Assembly (NCBI RefSeq): GCF_901212495.1
Contig: NZ_CAAKNY010000006.1
Location: forward strand, 1-13,579
DNA length: 13,579 nucleotides
From: Collinsella aerofaciens
Lineage (GTDB): Bacteria; Actinomycetota; Coriobacteriia; Coriobacteriales; Coriobacteriaceae
Reading direction: 5' to 3'
Position numbers and translations under genes: made by a program
Shown: in pieces, positions 7,563 through 13,579 of the stretch
How the letters are laid out: each line of letters begins with the position of its first letter
Numbering within the stretch: the first letter of the stretch is position 1
Notes under the pieces: model-generated
The model's input: the letters and a program-made list of their open reading frames with translations, nothing else
The model's database searches: none
What the model was told of the DNA's origin: nothing

Positions 7563-7571
7563 GGGGGGGGG
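7563..7571. repeat. G9 homopolymer between divergent genes
   Basis: Nine consecutive G on the plus strand (C9 on the minus) lie about 37 nt upstream of the minus-strand enzyme start, in its promoter or 5'-UTR region. Tracts of this length are prone to slipped-strand length change. I could not place a promoter around it confidently. Confidence 0.8.
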
Positions 7572-7676
7572 TACCCGATTGTTACCAAGCTATGCGCCGC
7601 ATTTGGTGGCTGCACACAACCAGCCATATTAACGCGCGCATGTGGCAGTGTTGCGCAATGTAGTGGCGACCTGCGC

Positions 7677-7682
7677 GATAAT
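7677..7682 (+). promoter_or_regulatory. Candidate -10 element for the nitroreductase gene
   Basis: GATAAT (5/6 to TATAAT) lies 57 nt before ATG 7740. No good -35 hexamer is found at 16-18 nt; TTGCGC at 7651-7656 is 20 nt away and belongs to the 8-bp palindrome TTGCGCAA (7651-7658). Confidence 0.3.
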
Positions 7683-7739
7683 GGACGGGAATTACACGGA
7701 AACGTAAAGGCTCCTTAAAGAAATGGCGAGGGTAGGGCG

Positions 7740-8612
7740 ATGAGTGAGCAGGGTTGCAAGGCGGACGTGGGCGGCGACGGAGCTGCGGTCGTGGATACGT
7801 GCGGCTATCCGGTCGAGACTACGGGCAATGCGGTGCTGGACATTTTGGAGCACCGTTCGTCCACGCGCGCTTTTGCGCGCGATGACAACGACCGTCCCGT
7901 AGCGGTGACCGACGAGCAGCGGGCGGCGATCTTACATGCGGCGAGTCGCGCACCGTCGGCGGGCGCCATGATGATGTATTCCATCGTGAGCATTCGCGAG
8001 CAGGCCAGGCTGGACCGTCTGGCCGACCTGTGCGACCATCAGCCCATGATCGCCAAGGCGCCCTGGGCACTTATATTTGTAGTCGACTATGCCAAGTGGA
8101 TCGATCTGTTTGAGCATGTGGGCTGCTTTGAGCCCGAGTTTGTAGAGCGCGCGGGCAAGTCGCCCCGTCGTGCGCCGGGTCTGGGCGACTTTGCCATCGC
8201 GGCGCAGGATGCCGTGATCGCCGCCCAAAACGCCGTGGTTGCCGCCGAGGCCCTGGGACTGGGGAGCTGCTATATCGGCGATGTCATCGAGAACGCCGAG
8301 GAAGTTGCCGCGCTGCTGGATTTGCCGCCCTATACCATGCCGCTGTCGATGCTCATCATCGGCACGCCCCGAAAGGAGCGTCCGGCGATCGCGCATCCCG
8401 TGGTGAACCTGGTGCACGAGGAGCGCTACCGCCGTGCGGATACCGCGACTATGGATGCGCAGGTGGCCGAGATGGATGCGATGTTTCGCCCGCACGCCCG
8501 CGAGGTGGGCGAGCGCGTGGTGGATATCTACACCCGCAAACATACCAGTCCCTTTATGGCCGAGATGGGCCGCTCCATGGAATGGTGGTTCAAAAACTGG
8601 CTTGGAAAATGA
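7740..8612 (+). CDS. Nitroreductase family FMN oxidoreductase
   Basis: 290-aa soluble protein of the nitroreductase (NfsA/NfsB-like) fold, FMN-dependent NAD(P)H oxidoreductases that act as dimers. The FMN-binding N-terminal signature HRSSTRAF is at residues 38-45, followed by RAPSAG, the central helices rich in AAQNAVVAAEALGLGSCYIGD and the strand MPLSMLIIGTPRKERP. About 28 residues precede the core and a C-terminal arm of about 60 residues ends in MGRSMEWWFKNWLGK; such arms usually wrap the partner subunit. The natural substrate (nitroaromatic, quinone, flavin or other) cannot be inferred. ATG 7740 has GAGGG 7 nt upstream. The gene is divergent from the LTA-synthase-like gene and is followed after one base by a perfect palindrome, probably a repeat element and not a terminator. 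Confidence 0.9.
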   Translation: MSEQGCKADVGGDGAAVVDTCGYPVETTGNAVLDILEHRSSTRAFARDDNDRPVAVTDEQRAAILHAASRAPSAGAMMMYSIVSIREQARLDRLADLCDHQPMIAKAPWALIFVVDYAKWIDLFEHVGCFEPEFVERAGKSPRRAPGLGDFAIAAQDAVIAAQNAVVAAEALGLGSCYIGDVIENAEEVAALLDLPPYTMPLSMLIIGTPRKERPAIAHPVVNLVHEERYRRADTATMDAQVAEMDAMFRPHAREVGERVVDIYTRKHTSPFMAEMGRSMEWWFKNWLGK

Positions 8613-8613
8613 C

Positions 8614-8648
8614 GGATGCGACAAAGGGACTGTCCCTTTGTCGCATCC
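8614..8648. repeat. Perfect 17-bp-arm palindrome (REP-like)
   Basis: GGATGCGACAAAGGGAC (8614-8630) and GTCCCTTTGTCGCATCC (8632-8648) are exact reverse complements with one central T. It starts one base after the nitroreductase stop. There is no T-run on either side, so intrinsic termination is not supported. Its core, AAAGG then CTGTCCC, recurs in the hairpin at 11077-11118, suggesting one repeat family. I associate such cores with REP elements moved by RAYT (Y1-type) transposases; this is from memory and no such transposase is in the window. Confidence 0.85.
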
Positions 8649-8652
8649 CATA

Positions 8653-8664
8653 TCACCGCGGTGA
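8653..8664. promoter_or_regulatory. 12-bp perfect palindrome upstream of kup
   Basis: TCACCGCGGTGA is its own reverse complement. It lies 67 nt upstream of the candidate -10 of kup, so it could be an operator, but a GC-rich genome yields such sites by chance fairly often. Confidence 0.3.
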
Positions 8665-8680
8665 CCTAAAGGCCGTATAA

Positions 8681-8736
8681 ATGTTTGTCTAGCTGGGAAA
8701 ACGGTGCCATGCAAACATGGGCCGATTACCTATAAT
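8681..8736 (+). promoter_or_regulatory. Candidate kup promoter with flanking inverted repeat
   Basis: A perfect TATAAT (8731-8736) lies 35 nt before ATG 8772. No good -35 is present at 16-18 nt, which may mean an activator is needed. The dyad ATGTTTG (8681-8687) / CAAACAT (8712-8718) lies where an activator could bind. If transcription starts just after this -10, the leader is only about 30 nt. Confidence 0.45.
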
Positions 8737-8771
8737 CCCCTCGAACGTTAAAGTTGGGAGGAAACCGGCTT

Positions 8772-10799
8772 ATGGAACAAAAGGCCAAGGAGGCAGCTTC
8801 GCACGCTGCGATTCCTGTGAGCATCTCGGCGATGCTCGTCACGCTGGGCGTGGTGTATGGCGATATCGGCACCAGCCCCATGTATGTAACCAAGGCGCTC
8901 GTCGCCGGCAACGGCGGCATCGGAAGCGTCACGGAGGAGTTCGTGCTCGGCGCGCTCTCCCTTGTCGTGTGGACGGTCACGCTGCTGACGACCGTCAAGT
9001 ACGTGCTGATCTCGCTTCGCGCCGACAACCACGGTGAAGGCGGCATCTTTGCCCTGTACAGCCTGGTCAAGCGTTGTGGCAAGTGGCTCATCATCCCCGC
9101 TATGCTGGGCGGCGCCGCGCTGCTCGCCGATGGCATCCTCACGCCTGCCGTTACCGTGACTACGGCTATCGAGGGTCTACGCACCATCCCGGCGGTTCAT
9201 GCCGTGCTCGGTGACGACCAGGGCCGCGTTGTCGCCATCACGCTCGCCATCATCATCGTACTCTTCTTGGTGCAGCGCATCGGCACGGCCAAGATCGGCC
9301 GCGCCTTTGGTCCCATCATGACGCTGTGGTTTTTGTTCCTGGGCGGTACGGGCCTGTTCTTTGTCCTTCAGCATCCCACGGTGCTGCTGTGCCTCAATCC
9401 GCTGCGTGGCATCGGCTTTCTGCTGAGCCCCAACAACCATGCGGGCATCATGATCTTGGGCAGCTGCTTCCTCGCCACCACCGGTGCCGAGGCGCTCTAC
9501 TCCGACATGGGCCATGTGGGGCGCGGCAATATCTACGCTACCTGGCCGTTCGTTAAGTGCTGCCTGCTGCTGTCCTACATGGGCCAGGGCGCGTGGCTCA
9601 TCAACAACGCCGGCAACCCGGAGCTCATGGGTATCGCCGACCTCAACCCCTTCTACCAGATGCTCGCCCCGGGCCTGCGTCCCTTTGCCGTCGGCCTTTC
9701 CACCGTCGCGGCCATCATTGCCTCGCAGGCTCTCATCACCGGCGCCTTCTCGCTGGTATCCGAGGCCAGCCGCCTGGACCTCATGCCTCACATGCAGGTC
9801 TTCTATCCTGCCGAGACCAAGGGCCAGCTCTACATCCCCATGGTCAACAACGTCATGCTCGTGGGCTGCGTCATCGTGGTGCTGCTGTTCCAGAACTCGG
9901 CGCACATGGAGGCCGCATACGGTCTGGCCATTACGCTCACCATGATGTGCACGACGCTGCTGCTCTTCTTCTATCTGCACGTGGAGCGCAAGCTCAAGGT
10001 TGCGCCGTGGATCTTCGTCGCATTCTTCCTCATGCTCGAGGGCTTCTTCTTTGTGAGCTCGCTCACCAAGTTCTTCCATGGCGGCTACTTCACCATCCTT
10101 ATGGCCGCGCTCATCATGAGCATCATGGTGTGCTGGTACAACGGCACGGCGGTCGAGCAGCGCCAGTTTACGCTGCTGCCGCTGCGCAGCTACCTGCCGC
10201 AGCTCAAGCGCCTGCGCGACGACGACCGTTACGAGCGCCTGAGCGACAACATCGTGTACCTGACCAAGGACACTAACACCGACTATATCGACCGCGATAT
10301 CGTCTACTCGATCTTGGACAAGCACCCCAAGCGCGCTCGCGCCTGGTGGTTCGTGAACGTCGAGACCATGGACGAGCCGTATACGTTTGCCTATTCGGTC
10401 GAGACGTTCGATACCGACTACGTCTTCCGCGTGCATCTGTACCTGGGCTATAAGGTCAACCAGCGCGTCAATGCTTACCTGCGTCAGGTCGTTCAGGACC
10501 TTGCCGCCACCGGTGAGCTGCCGCCGCAAAAGCACGACTACTCGGTCTACAAGGACCCGGGCAACATCGGTACGTTCAAGTTCGTCATGATCCGCAAGCT
10601 GCTGGCGCCCGAGAGCGACGTGGAGCCCAGCGAGCGCACGGCCATTACGCTCAAGTACATCATCCGCCGCGCCGCCGGCACGCCCGCGCGTTGGTACGGC
10701 CTAGAGAACTCCAACGTGAGCTTTGAGTACGTGCCGCTGTTCACCAAGTTCAAGGCCGTGAACAAGATGCAGCGCCTGGCTCCCAACGAGCGCCCGTAG
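8772..10799 (+). CDS. kup: Kup-family potassium uptake transporter
   Basis: 675-aa integral membrane protein of the KUP/HAK/KT family, which imports K+ with H+. The family signature GVVYGDIGTSP is at residues 26-36 and RADNHGEGGIFALY at 83-96; D31 and the acidic/His cluster 85-89 match conserved positions. About 12 hydrophobic segments cover residues 15-460, followed by a cytoplasmic C-terminal domain of about 200 residues. Length is somewhat above the E. coli protein (about 620). ATG 8772 is preferred because GGGAGG at 8756-8761 sits 10 nt upstream; an in-frame TTG at 8754 overlaps that ribosome-binding site. It is followed by a small membrane protein and a KdpD/KdpE-like two-component system, which suggests regulation by K+ or turgor. 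No c-di-AMP riboswitch was seen in the leader. Confidence 0.95.
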   Translation: MEQKAKEAASHAAIPVSISAMLVTLGVVYGDIGTSPMYVTKALVAGNGGIGSVTEEFVLGALSLVVWTVTLLTTVKYVLISLRADNHGEGGIFALYSLVKRCGKWLIIPAMLGGAALLADGILTPAVTVTTAIEGLRTIPAVHAVLGDDQGRVVAITLAIIIVLFLVQRIGTAKIGRAFGPIMTLWFLFLGGTGLFFVLQHPTVLLCLNPLRGIGFLLSPNNHAGIMILGSCFLATTGAEALYSDMGHVGRGNIYATWPFVKCCLLLSYMGQGAWLINNAGNPELMGIADLNPFYQMLAPGLRPFAVGLSTVAAIIASQALITGAFSLVSEASRLDLMPHMQVFYPAETKGQLYIPMVNNVMLVGCVIVVLLFQNSAHMEAAYGLAITLTMMCTTLLLFFYLHVERKLKVAPWIFVAFFLMLEGFFFVSSLTKFFHGGYFTILMAALIMSIMVCWYNGTAVEQRQFTLLPLRSYLPQLKRLRDDDRYERLSDNIVYLTKDTNTDYIDRDIVYSILDKHPKRARAWWFVNVETMDEPYTFAYSVETFDTDYVFRVHLYLGYKVNQRVNAYLRQVVQDLAATGELPPQKHDYSVYKDPGNIGTFKFVMIRKLLAPESDVEPSERTAITLKYIIRRAAGTPARWYGLENSNVSFEYVPLFTKFKAVNKMQRLAPNERP

Positions 10800-10860
10800 T
10801 CGCCAGCGGGCTACACGGAGTTGATCATCGATGGATGAAATGAAAGCCGGGGAGGTAAAC

Positions 10861-11031
10861 ATGGATGCAAGGACACTTGATGTGCGCGAGGCGGGTATCG
10901 ACGCCGCCGAGGACCAGTTCTTTACGAACCGAGCCAACATGGATATTGCCGATCGCGTGATCTCAGTTGTGGCGTTGGTATTTGCCGCAGCGTGCGTATG
11001 TGCCCTGCTCGCGCACGTGCTGTTTGTCTAG
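10861..11031 (+). CDS. Small single-span membrane protein between kup and kdpD
   Basis: Predicted 56-aa protein I do not recognise. The first about 30 residues are polar and acidic (includes EDQFFTNRANMDIADR); the rest is one strongly hydrophobic segment (VISVVALVFAAACVCALLAH) ending LFV. The strong GGGGAGG at 10849-10855, 5 nt before ATG 10861, supports both the gene and this start; an in-frame ATG at 10831 would add 10 residues with GGAG 10 nt upstream. It starts 61 nt after the kup stop and is followed by a terminator, so it is probably co-transcribed with kup. Its size and single span invite comparison with small transporter-associated peptides such as KdpF, but no sequence similarity to KdpF is visible. 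A role as a Kup partner is inference. Confidence 0.7.
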   Translation: MDARTLDVREAGIDAAEDQFFTNRANMDIADRVISVVALVFAAACVCALLAHVLFV

Positions 11032-11042
11032 CGACCGCAGGT

Positions 11043-11057
11043 TGTAAAGGCTTTACA
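11043..11057. promoter_or_regulatory. Candidate operator upstream of kdpDE
   Basis: TGTAAAG (11043-11049) and CTTTACA (11051-11057) form a perfect dyad around one G. It lies 12 nt after the small-protein stop and about 80 nt before the kinase start. TTTACA also resembles one half-site I recall from KdpE targets in E. coli. Binding by the neighbouring regulator is inference. Confidence 0.4.
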
Positions 11058-11062
11058 CTAGG

Positions 11063-11124
11063 AACCACCACGAGGGAAAACCACCACAAAGGTGCCTGTC
11101 CCCTTCGTGGTGGTTTTTGTTTTT
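11063..11124 (+). terminator. Intrinsic terminator/attenuator directly before the kdpD ribosome-binding site
   Basis: The 3' arm GTGGTGGTT (11107-11115) runs into a T-rich tract to 11124. Two upstream 5' arms can pair with it: AACCACCACGA (11063-11073) and AAAACCACCAC (11077-11087), so two alternative hairpins share one 3' arm. The T tract ends one base before AGGGAGGG, the kinase ribosome-binding site. The inner segment AAAGGTGCCTGTCCCC resembles the core of the palindrome at 8614-8648. It should end kup-small-protein transcripts or gate read-through into kdpDE. Confidence 0.75.
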
Positions 11125-11137
11125 GAGGGAGGGCGCG

Positions 11138-12769
11138 GTGTCGATGGATGTTCGCTCGGATGGCGATCTTGCCGACAGTTTTTGGTGGAGGCGCTCGACG
11201 CAGACGCGGCGCGGCCCTCTGTACGACACCTGCGTGGTGGCGGGGTTGCTCGCGGCCGCGACGGTTGTCGGCGCGGTGCTCGACCGCCCCGGTCTTGCCC
11301 CGAGCATCATGATTGTGTATGTGCTTGCGGTGCAGCTGTGCGCATTTTTTACCTGGAGCCGCCTGTACTGTCTGCTGAGCTCTGCCGCCGCCGTTTCGCT
11401 CTACAACTTTTTGTTTATCGAGCCACGTTATTCCTTAACGCTTATCGACCACATCCATCCGGGCATGTTTTTCATCATGTTCGTGGTCTCGCTCGTGTCA
11501 AGCTCGATCGCTCTGGCCCTGCGCCGCGCCCTGGCGCAGGCCGCGGCAAGCGATCGCCGCACGCAGATGGTGCTCGAGACCAATCGCATGTTGCAGCGCT
11601 GCGCCGACGAGCAGCAGATTGTGCATGCTGTGGCTACGCAGCTGGCGCGTCTTTCGGGCTGTCCGGTCGTGTGGTACAGCGCCGACGCCGAGGGCGATGA
11701 CCTGCTGCCGCGCGCGACGTATACGGCCGTGGGCGATGCCGCGTCGCTGCATCAGCTGGCACCCCAGATGCCGCCGCTGCTCTCGGCTTCGGTCTACGTG
11801 GGAACACCGCTCGACGCCACCTTTGGTGGCTCGGCGTTCTACGGTATATACCTGACGGTGCGCTCGGGCGACACCATGGTACGTGCGGGCGATCCCGCCT
11901 CGGTGGTGGGGGTGCTCGCTATTGTCGCCGAGTCCGATGCTCTGTCCTCCGAGGAGCGGACTCTTGCCGATGCTATCGTGAGCGAAGGCGAGCTGGCACT
12001 CGATCGTGCCCGCGCCATGGAGGCCCGCGAGGAGGCGGCGGTGCTCGCCAAGAACGAGCAGCTGCGCGCCAACCTGCTGCGCTCCATCTCGCATGATCTG
12101 CGCACGCCGCTCACCAGTATCTCGGGTAACGCCGATGTGCTGCTCGACCAGGGCTCGACCGGCACTGCGGTGCTCGATGCCCAGACGCGCCGCAGCATGC
12201 TGCTGTCCATTCGCTCTGATGCGCAATGGCTCAACGCCACCGTCGAGAACCTGCTCGCCATCACCAAACTCGAAGGCGGCGGCATGCATCTGTCAACGAC
12301 GCTCGAGCTCATGGACGATATCGTCGAGGAGGCGCTGCGCCATGTGAACCCGGCCGTGCGCGAGCACGACCTTAAAGTGGTGGCGTGTGATGAGCCGGCG
12401 CTGGTCAATGTCGATGCGCGTCTGATGGTGCAGCTGGTGGTGAATCTGGTGAATAACGCCATCACCTATACGCCCGCAGGCTCGCATATCGTGATTTCGA
12501 TTGGCGTCGACGATGGATGCGTGGCGTGCTCGGTGGCCGATGACGGCCCGGGCATTGCGCCCGAGGATCGCGAGCGCATCTTTGAGTCGTTCTACACCGC
12601 CAACCACGGTCTTGCCGACAGCCACCGCAGCGTGGGCCTGGGTCTTTCGCTCTGCCGCTCCATTGCGCTGGCACATGGCGGTAGCATAGAGGTTGCCGCG
12701 GCGGACCCGCACGGTTCGGTCTTTACGATTGAGCTTCCCGCCGCCGACGTTTCGTTTGATAAGGAGTAG
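11138..12769 (+). CDS. kdpD: KdpD-like sensor histidine kinase, lacking the KdpD/Usp N-terminal region
   Basis: 543-aa membrane sensor kinase. Four hydrophobic segments (about 30-128) form a DUF4118/KdpD-type membrane domain with the typical YNFLFIEPRYSL (89-100). A GAF-like region follows (about 140-290), then the dimerisation/phosphoacceptor domain with SHDLRTPLT (H319) and the ATPase domain with NLVNNA (436-441), DDGPGI (468-473) and GLGLSL (500-505). E. coli KdpD is about 890 residues; the large cytoplasmic KdpD and Usp-like domains that precede the membrane part are absent here, so K+ sensing would have to rely on other parts. GTG 11138 has GGAGG 5 nt upstream; ATG 11144 is an alternative start two residues later. 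It is followed after 4 nt by its response regulator. The signal (K+ limitation or turgor) is inferred from family and neighbours. Confidence 0.88.
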   Translation: MSMDVRSDGDLADSFWWRRSTQTRRGPLYDTCVVAGLLAAATVVGAVLDRPGLAPSIMIVYVLAVQLCAFFTWSRLYCLLSSAAAVSLYNFLFIEPRYSLTLIDHIHPGMFFIMFVVSLVSSSIALALRRALAQAAASDRRTQMVLETNRMLQRCADEQQIVHAVATQLARLSGCPVVWYSADAEGDDLLPRATYTAVGDAASLHQLAPQMPPLLSASVYVGTPLDATFGGSAFYGIYLTVRSGDTMVRAGDPASVVGVLAIVAESDALSSEERTLADAIVSEGELALDRARAMEAREEAAVLAKNEQLRANLLRSISHDLRTPLTSISGNADVLLDQGSTGTAVLDAQTRRSMLLSIRSDAQWLNATVENLLAITKLEGGGMHLSTTLELMDDIVEEALRHVNPAVREHDLKVVACDEPALVNVDARLMVQLVVNLVNNAITYTPAGSHIVISIGVDDGCVACSVADDGPGIAPEDRERIFESFYTANHGLADSHRSVGLGLSLCRSIALAHGGSIEVAAADPHGSVFTIELPAADVSFDKE

Positions 12770-12773
12770 CGCT

Positions 12774-13487
12774 GTGCCGAACTCTGCCGTAAAACCGCTC
12801 ATCTTGGTCGTTGAGGACGACCCCGCCGTCCGCAATCTTATCGTTGCCGCGCTCGAGGCGCACGGCTTGCGCCATATGGCTGTGGAGACCGCCCATGCCG
12901 CCATCGCCGCCGCCTCGTCGCAGGCACCGAGCATTGTACTGCTCGATCTGGGTCTGCCCGATATGGACGGCGTCAAGGTGGTGGAGTCGGTGCGCGCATG
13001 GTCGGGCATGCCGATCATCGTGGTCTCGGCGCGCAGCGAGGACGCGGACAAGATTCGCGCGCTCGATGCCGGCGTCGACGACTATCTGACCAAGCCGTTT
13101 TCGGTCGAGGAGCTGCTCGCTCGTATTCGCACGACGCTCAGGCGCCTCTCGTATGCGCAGGTTGGCATGGGTGCGTCCGAGGGCTCGTTCGATACCGGTG
13201 AGCTGCATATCGATTTTGATGCCGGCATCGCCACGATGGATGGCGAGGAGTTGCACCTGACGCCGATCGAGTACAAGTTGCTGTGCCTGTTGGCCCATAA
13301 CGCCGACAAGGTGCTGACGCACCAGTTTATCTTGCACGAGATTTGGGGCACGGCAACTAAGAGCGACCTGGCGAGCCTGCGTGTCTTTATGGGCACGCTG
13401 CGTAAGAAGATCGAGTCCGACCCCGCACATCCGCGCTATATCCAAACGCACGTGGGTATCGGGTACCGATTGGTTACCCAAGGGTAG
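12774..13487 (+). CDS. kdpE: KdpE-like response regulator (OmpR/PhoB family)
   Basis: 237-aa two-domain regulator. The receiver domain (about 8-122) shows the acidic pocket E14-D15-D16, phospho-acceptor D58 (in LLDLGLPDMDG), S85 and K107 (in YLTKPF). A winged-helix DNA-binding domain follows (about 140-235) with LTPIEYKLLCLL and HVGIGYRL. The stretches LDLGLPDMDG, AWSGMPIIVVSAR and LRVFMGTLRKKIE are characteristic of KdpE. GTG 12774 is set by AAGGAG 7 nt upstream, itself inside the last kinase codons; the intergenic gap is 4 nt, so the pair is surely co-transcribed. The likely phospho-donor is the adjacent kinase. Targets are unknown: no kdpFABC is in the window, and kup upstream is a candidate. 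Confidence 0.93.
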   Translation: MPNSAVKPLILVVEDDPAVRNLIVAALEAHGLRHMAVETAHAAIAAASSQAPSIVLLDLGLPDMDGVKVVESVRAWSGMPIIVVSARSEDADKIRALDAGVDDYLTKPFSVEELLARIRTTLRRLSYAQVGMGASEGSFDTGELHIDFDAGIATMDGEELHLTPIEYKLLCLLAHNADKVLTHQFILHEIWGTATKSDLASLRVFMGTLRKKIESDPAHPRYIQTHVGIGYRLVTQG

Positions 13488-13511
13488 ATCGCCAACCGCC
13501 ATCCCACTATG

Positions 13512-13578
13512 AGTTGCGGTGAAATACGGTCTAAATCTGCCTAATTCCAGGCAAAACAGTCCGTATTCCACCGCAACT
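13512..13578. repeat. Nested palindrome after kdpE at the window edge
   Basis: Outer arms 13512-13532 (starts AGTTGCGGTG) and 13558-13578 (ends CACCGCAACT) are reverse complements at 19 of 21 positions. An inner stem TGCCT (13538-13542) / AGGCA (13549-13553) sits in the loop. There is no T-run up to the window edge, so a terminator is not shown. It looks like a dispersed structured repeat of the type common in Coriobacteriia intergenic DNA; that comparison is from memory. Confidence 0.8.
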
Positions 13579-13579
13579 T

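Noticed and set aside
8614..8648. Intrinsic terminator of the nitroreductase gene
   Set aside because: The stem is perfect, but neither side carries a T-run.
8613..8771. c-di-AMP (ydaO/yuaA-type) riboswitch before kup
   Set aside because: The spacer is only 159 bp and is partly filled by a palindrome; the conserved riboswitch motifs are not seen, and the best -10 leaves a leader of about 30 nt.
9177..10535. 452-codon open frame on the minus strand inside kup
   Set aside because: Antisense shadow of a confidently identified transporter gene; low-complexity Arg/His/Glu-rich translation and no ribosome-binding site.

Overview
The window is high-GC DNA (GC-rich third codon positions, GTG starts, purine-rich Shine-Dalgarno sites) from a Gram-positive-type bacterium. 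Gene content and the style of the intergenic palindromes suggest a gut actinobacterium of the Coriobacteriia, probably Collinsella or a close relative. This is an inference from memory of such genomes; no search was run and no rRNA or other marker gene is present.

Layout. (1) 194-3925: two abutting ABC exporter half-transporters. Their motifs predict a heterodimer with one degenerate and one consensus ATP site. (2) 4052-4603: a small flavodoxin resembling the BilS family, with its own candidate promoter and intrinsic terminator. (3) 4604-5225: about 620 bases without a credible gene, full of inverted repeats. These include seven 15-bp arms in alternating orientation at fixed 29/33-nt spacing, a minus-strand terminator, and a 131-bp nested palindrome with 31-bp arms. 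(4) 5226-7526, minus strand: a membrane-anchored LTA-synthase/phosphoglycerol-transferase-type enzyme, with a G9 tract upstream. (5) 7740-8612: a nitroreductase-family FMN protein, followed at once by a perfect 17-bp-arm palindrome. (6) 8772-13487: a potassium module made of a Kup-type K+ transporter, a 56-aa single-span membrane protein, a KdpD-like sensor kinase lacking the usual large N-terminal cytoplasmic region, and a KdpE response regulator. An intrinsic terminator ends immediately before the kinase ribosome-binding site. (7) 13512-13578: another nested palindrome at the right edge.

How the genes may work together. The ABC pair is probably one exporter translated from one mRNA. The flavodoxin, nitroreductase and LTA-synthase-like enzyme look like independent units. 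The kup-kdpDE cluster is the clearest functional group: a Kdp-type two-component system sits beside a Kup transporter, with no kdpFABC in the window, so it may govern Kup, distant kdp genes, or both. No prophage, CRISPR array, tRNA, rRNA or intact transposase was seen. The least ordinary content is the set of structured intergenic repeats and the terminator-gated kdpDE layout.
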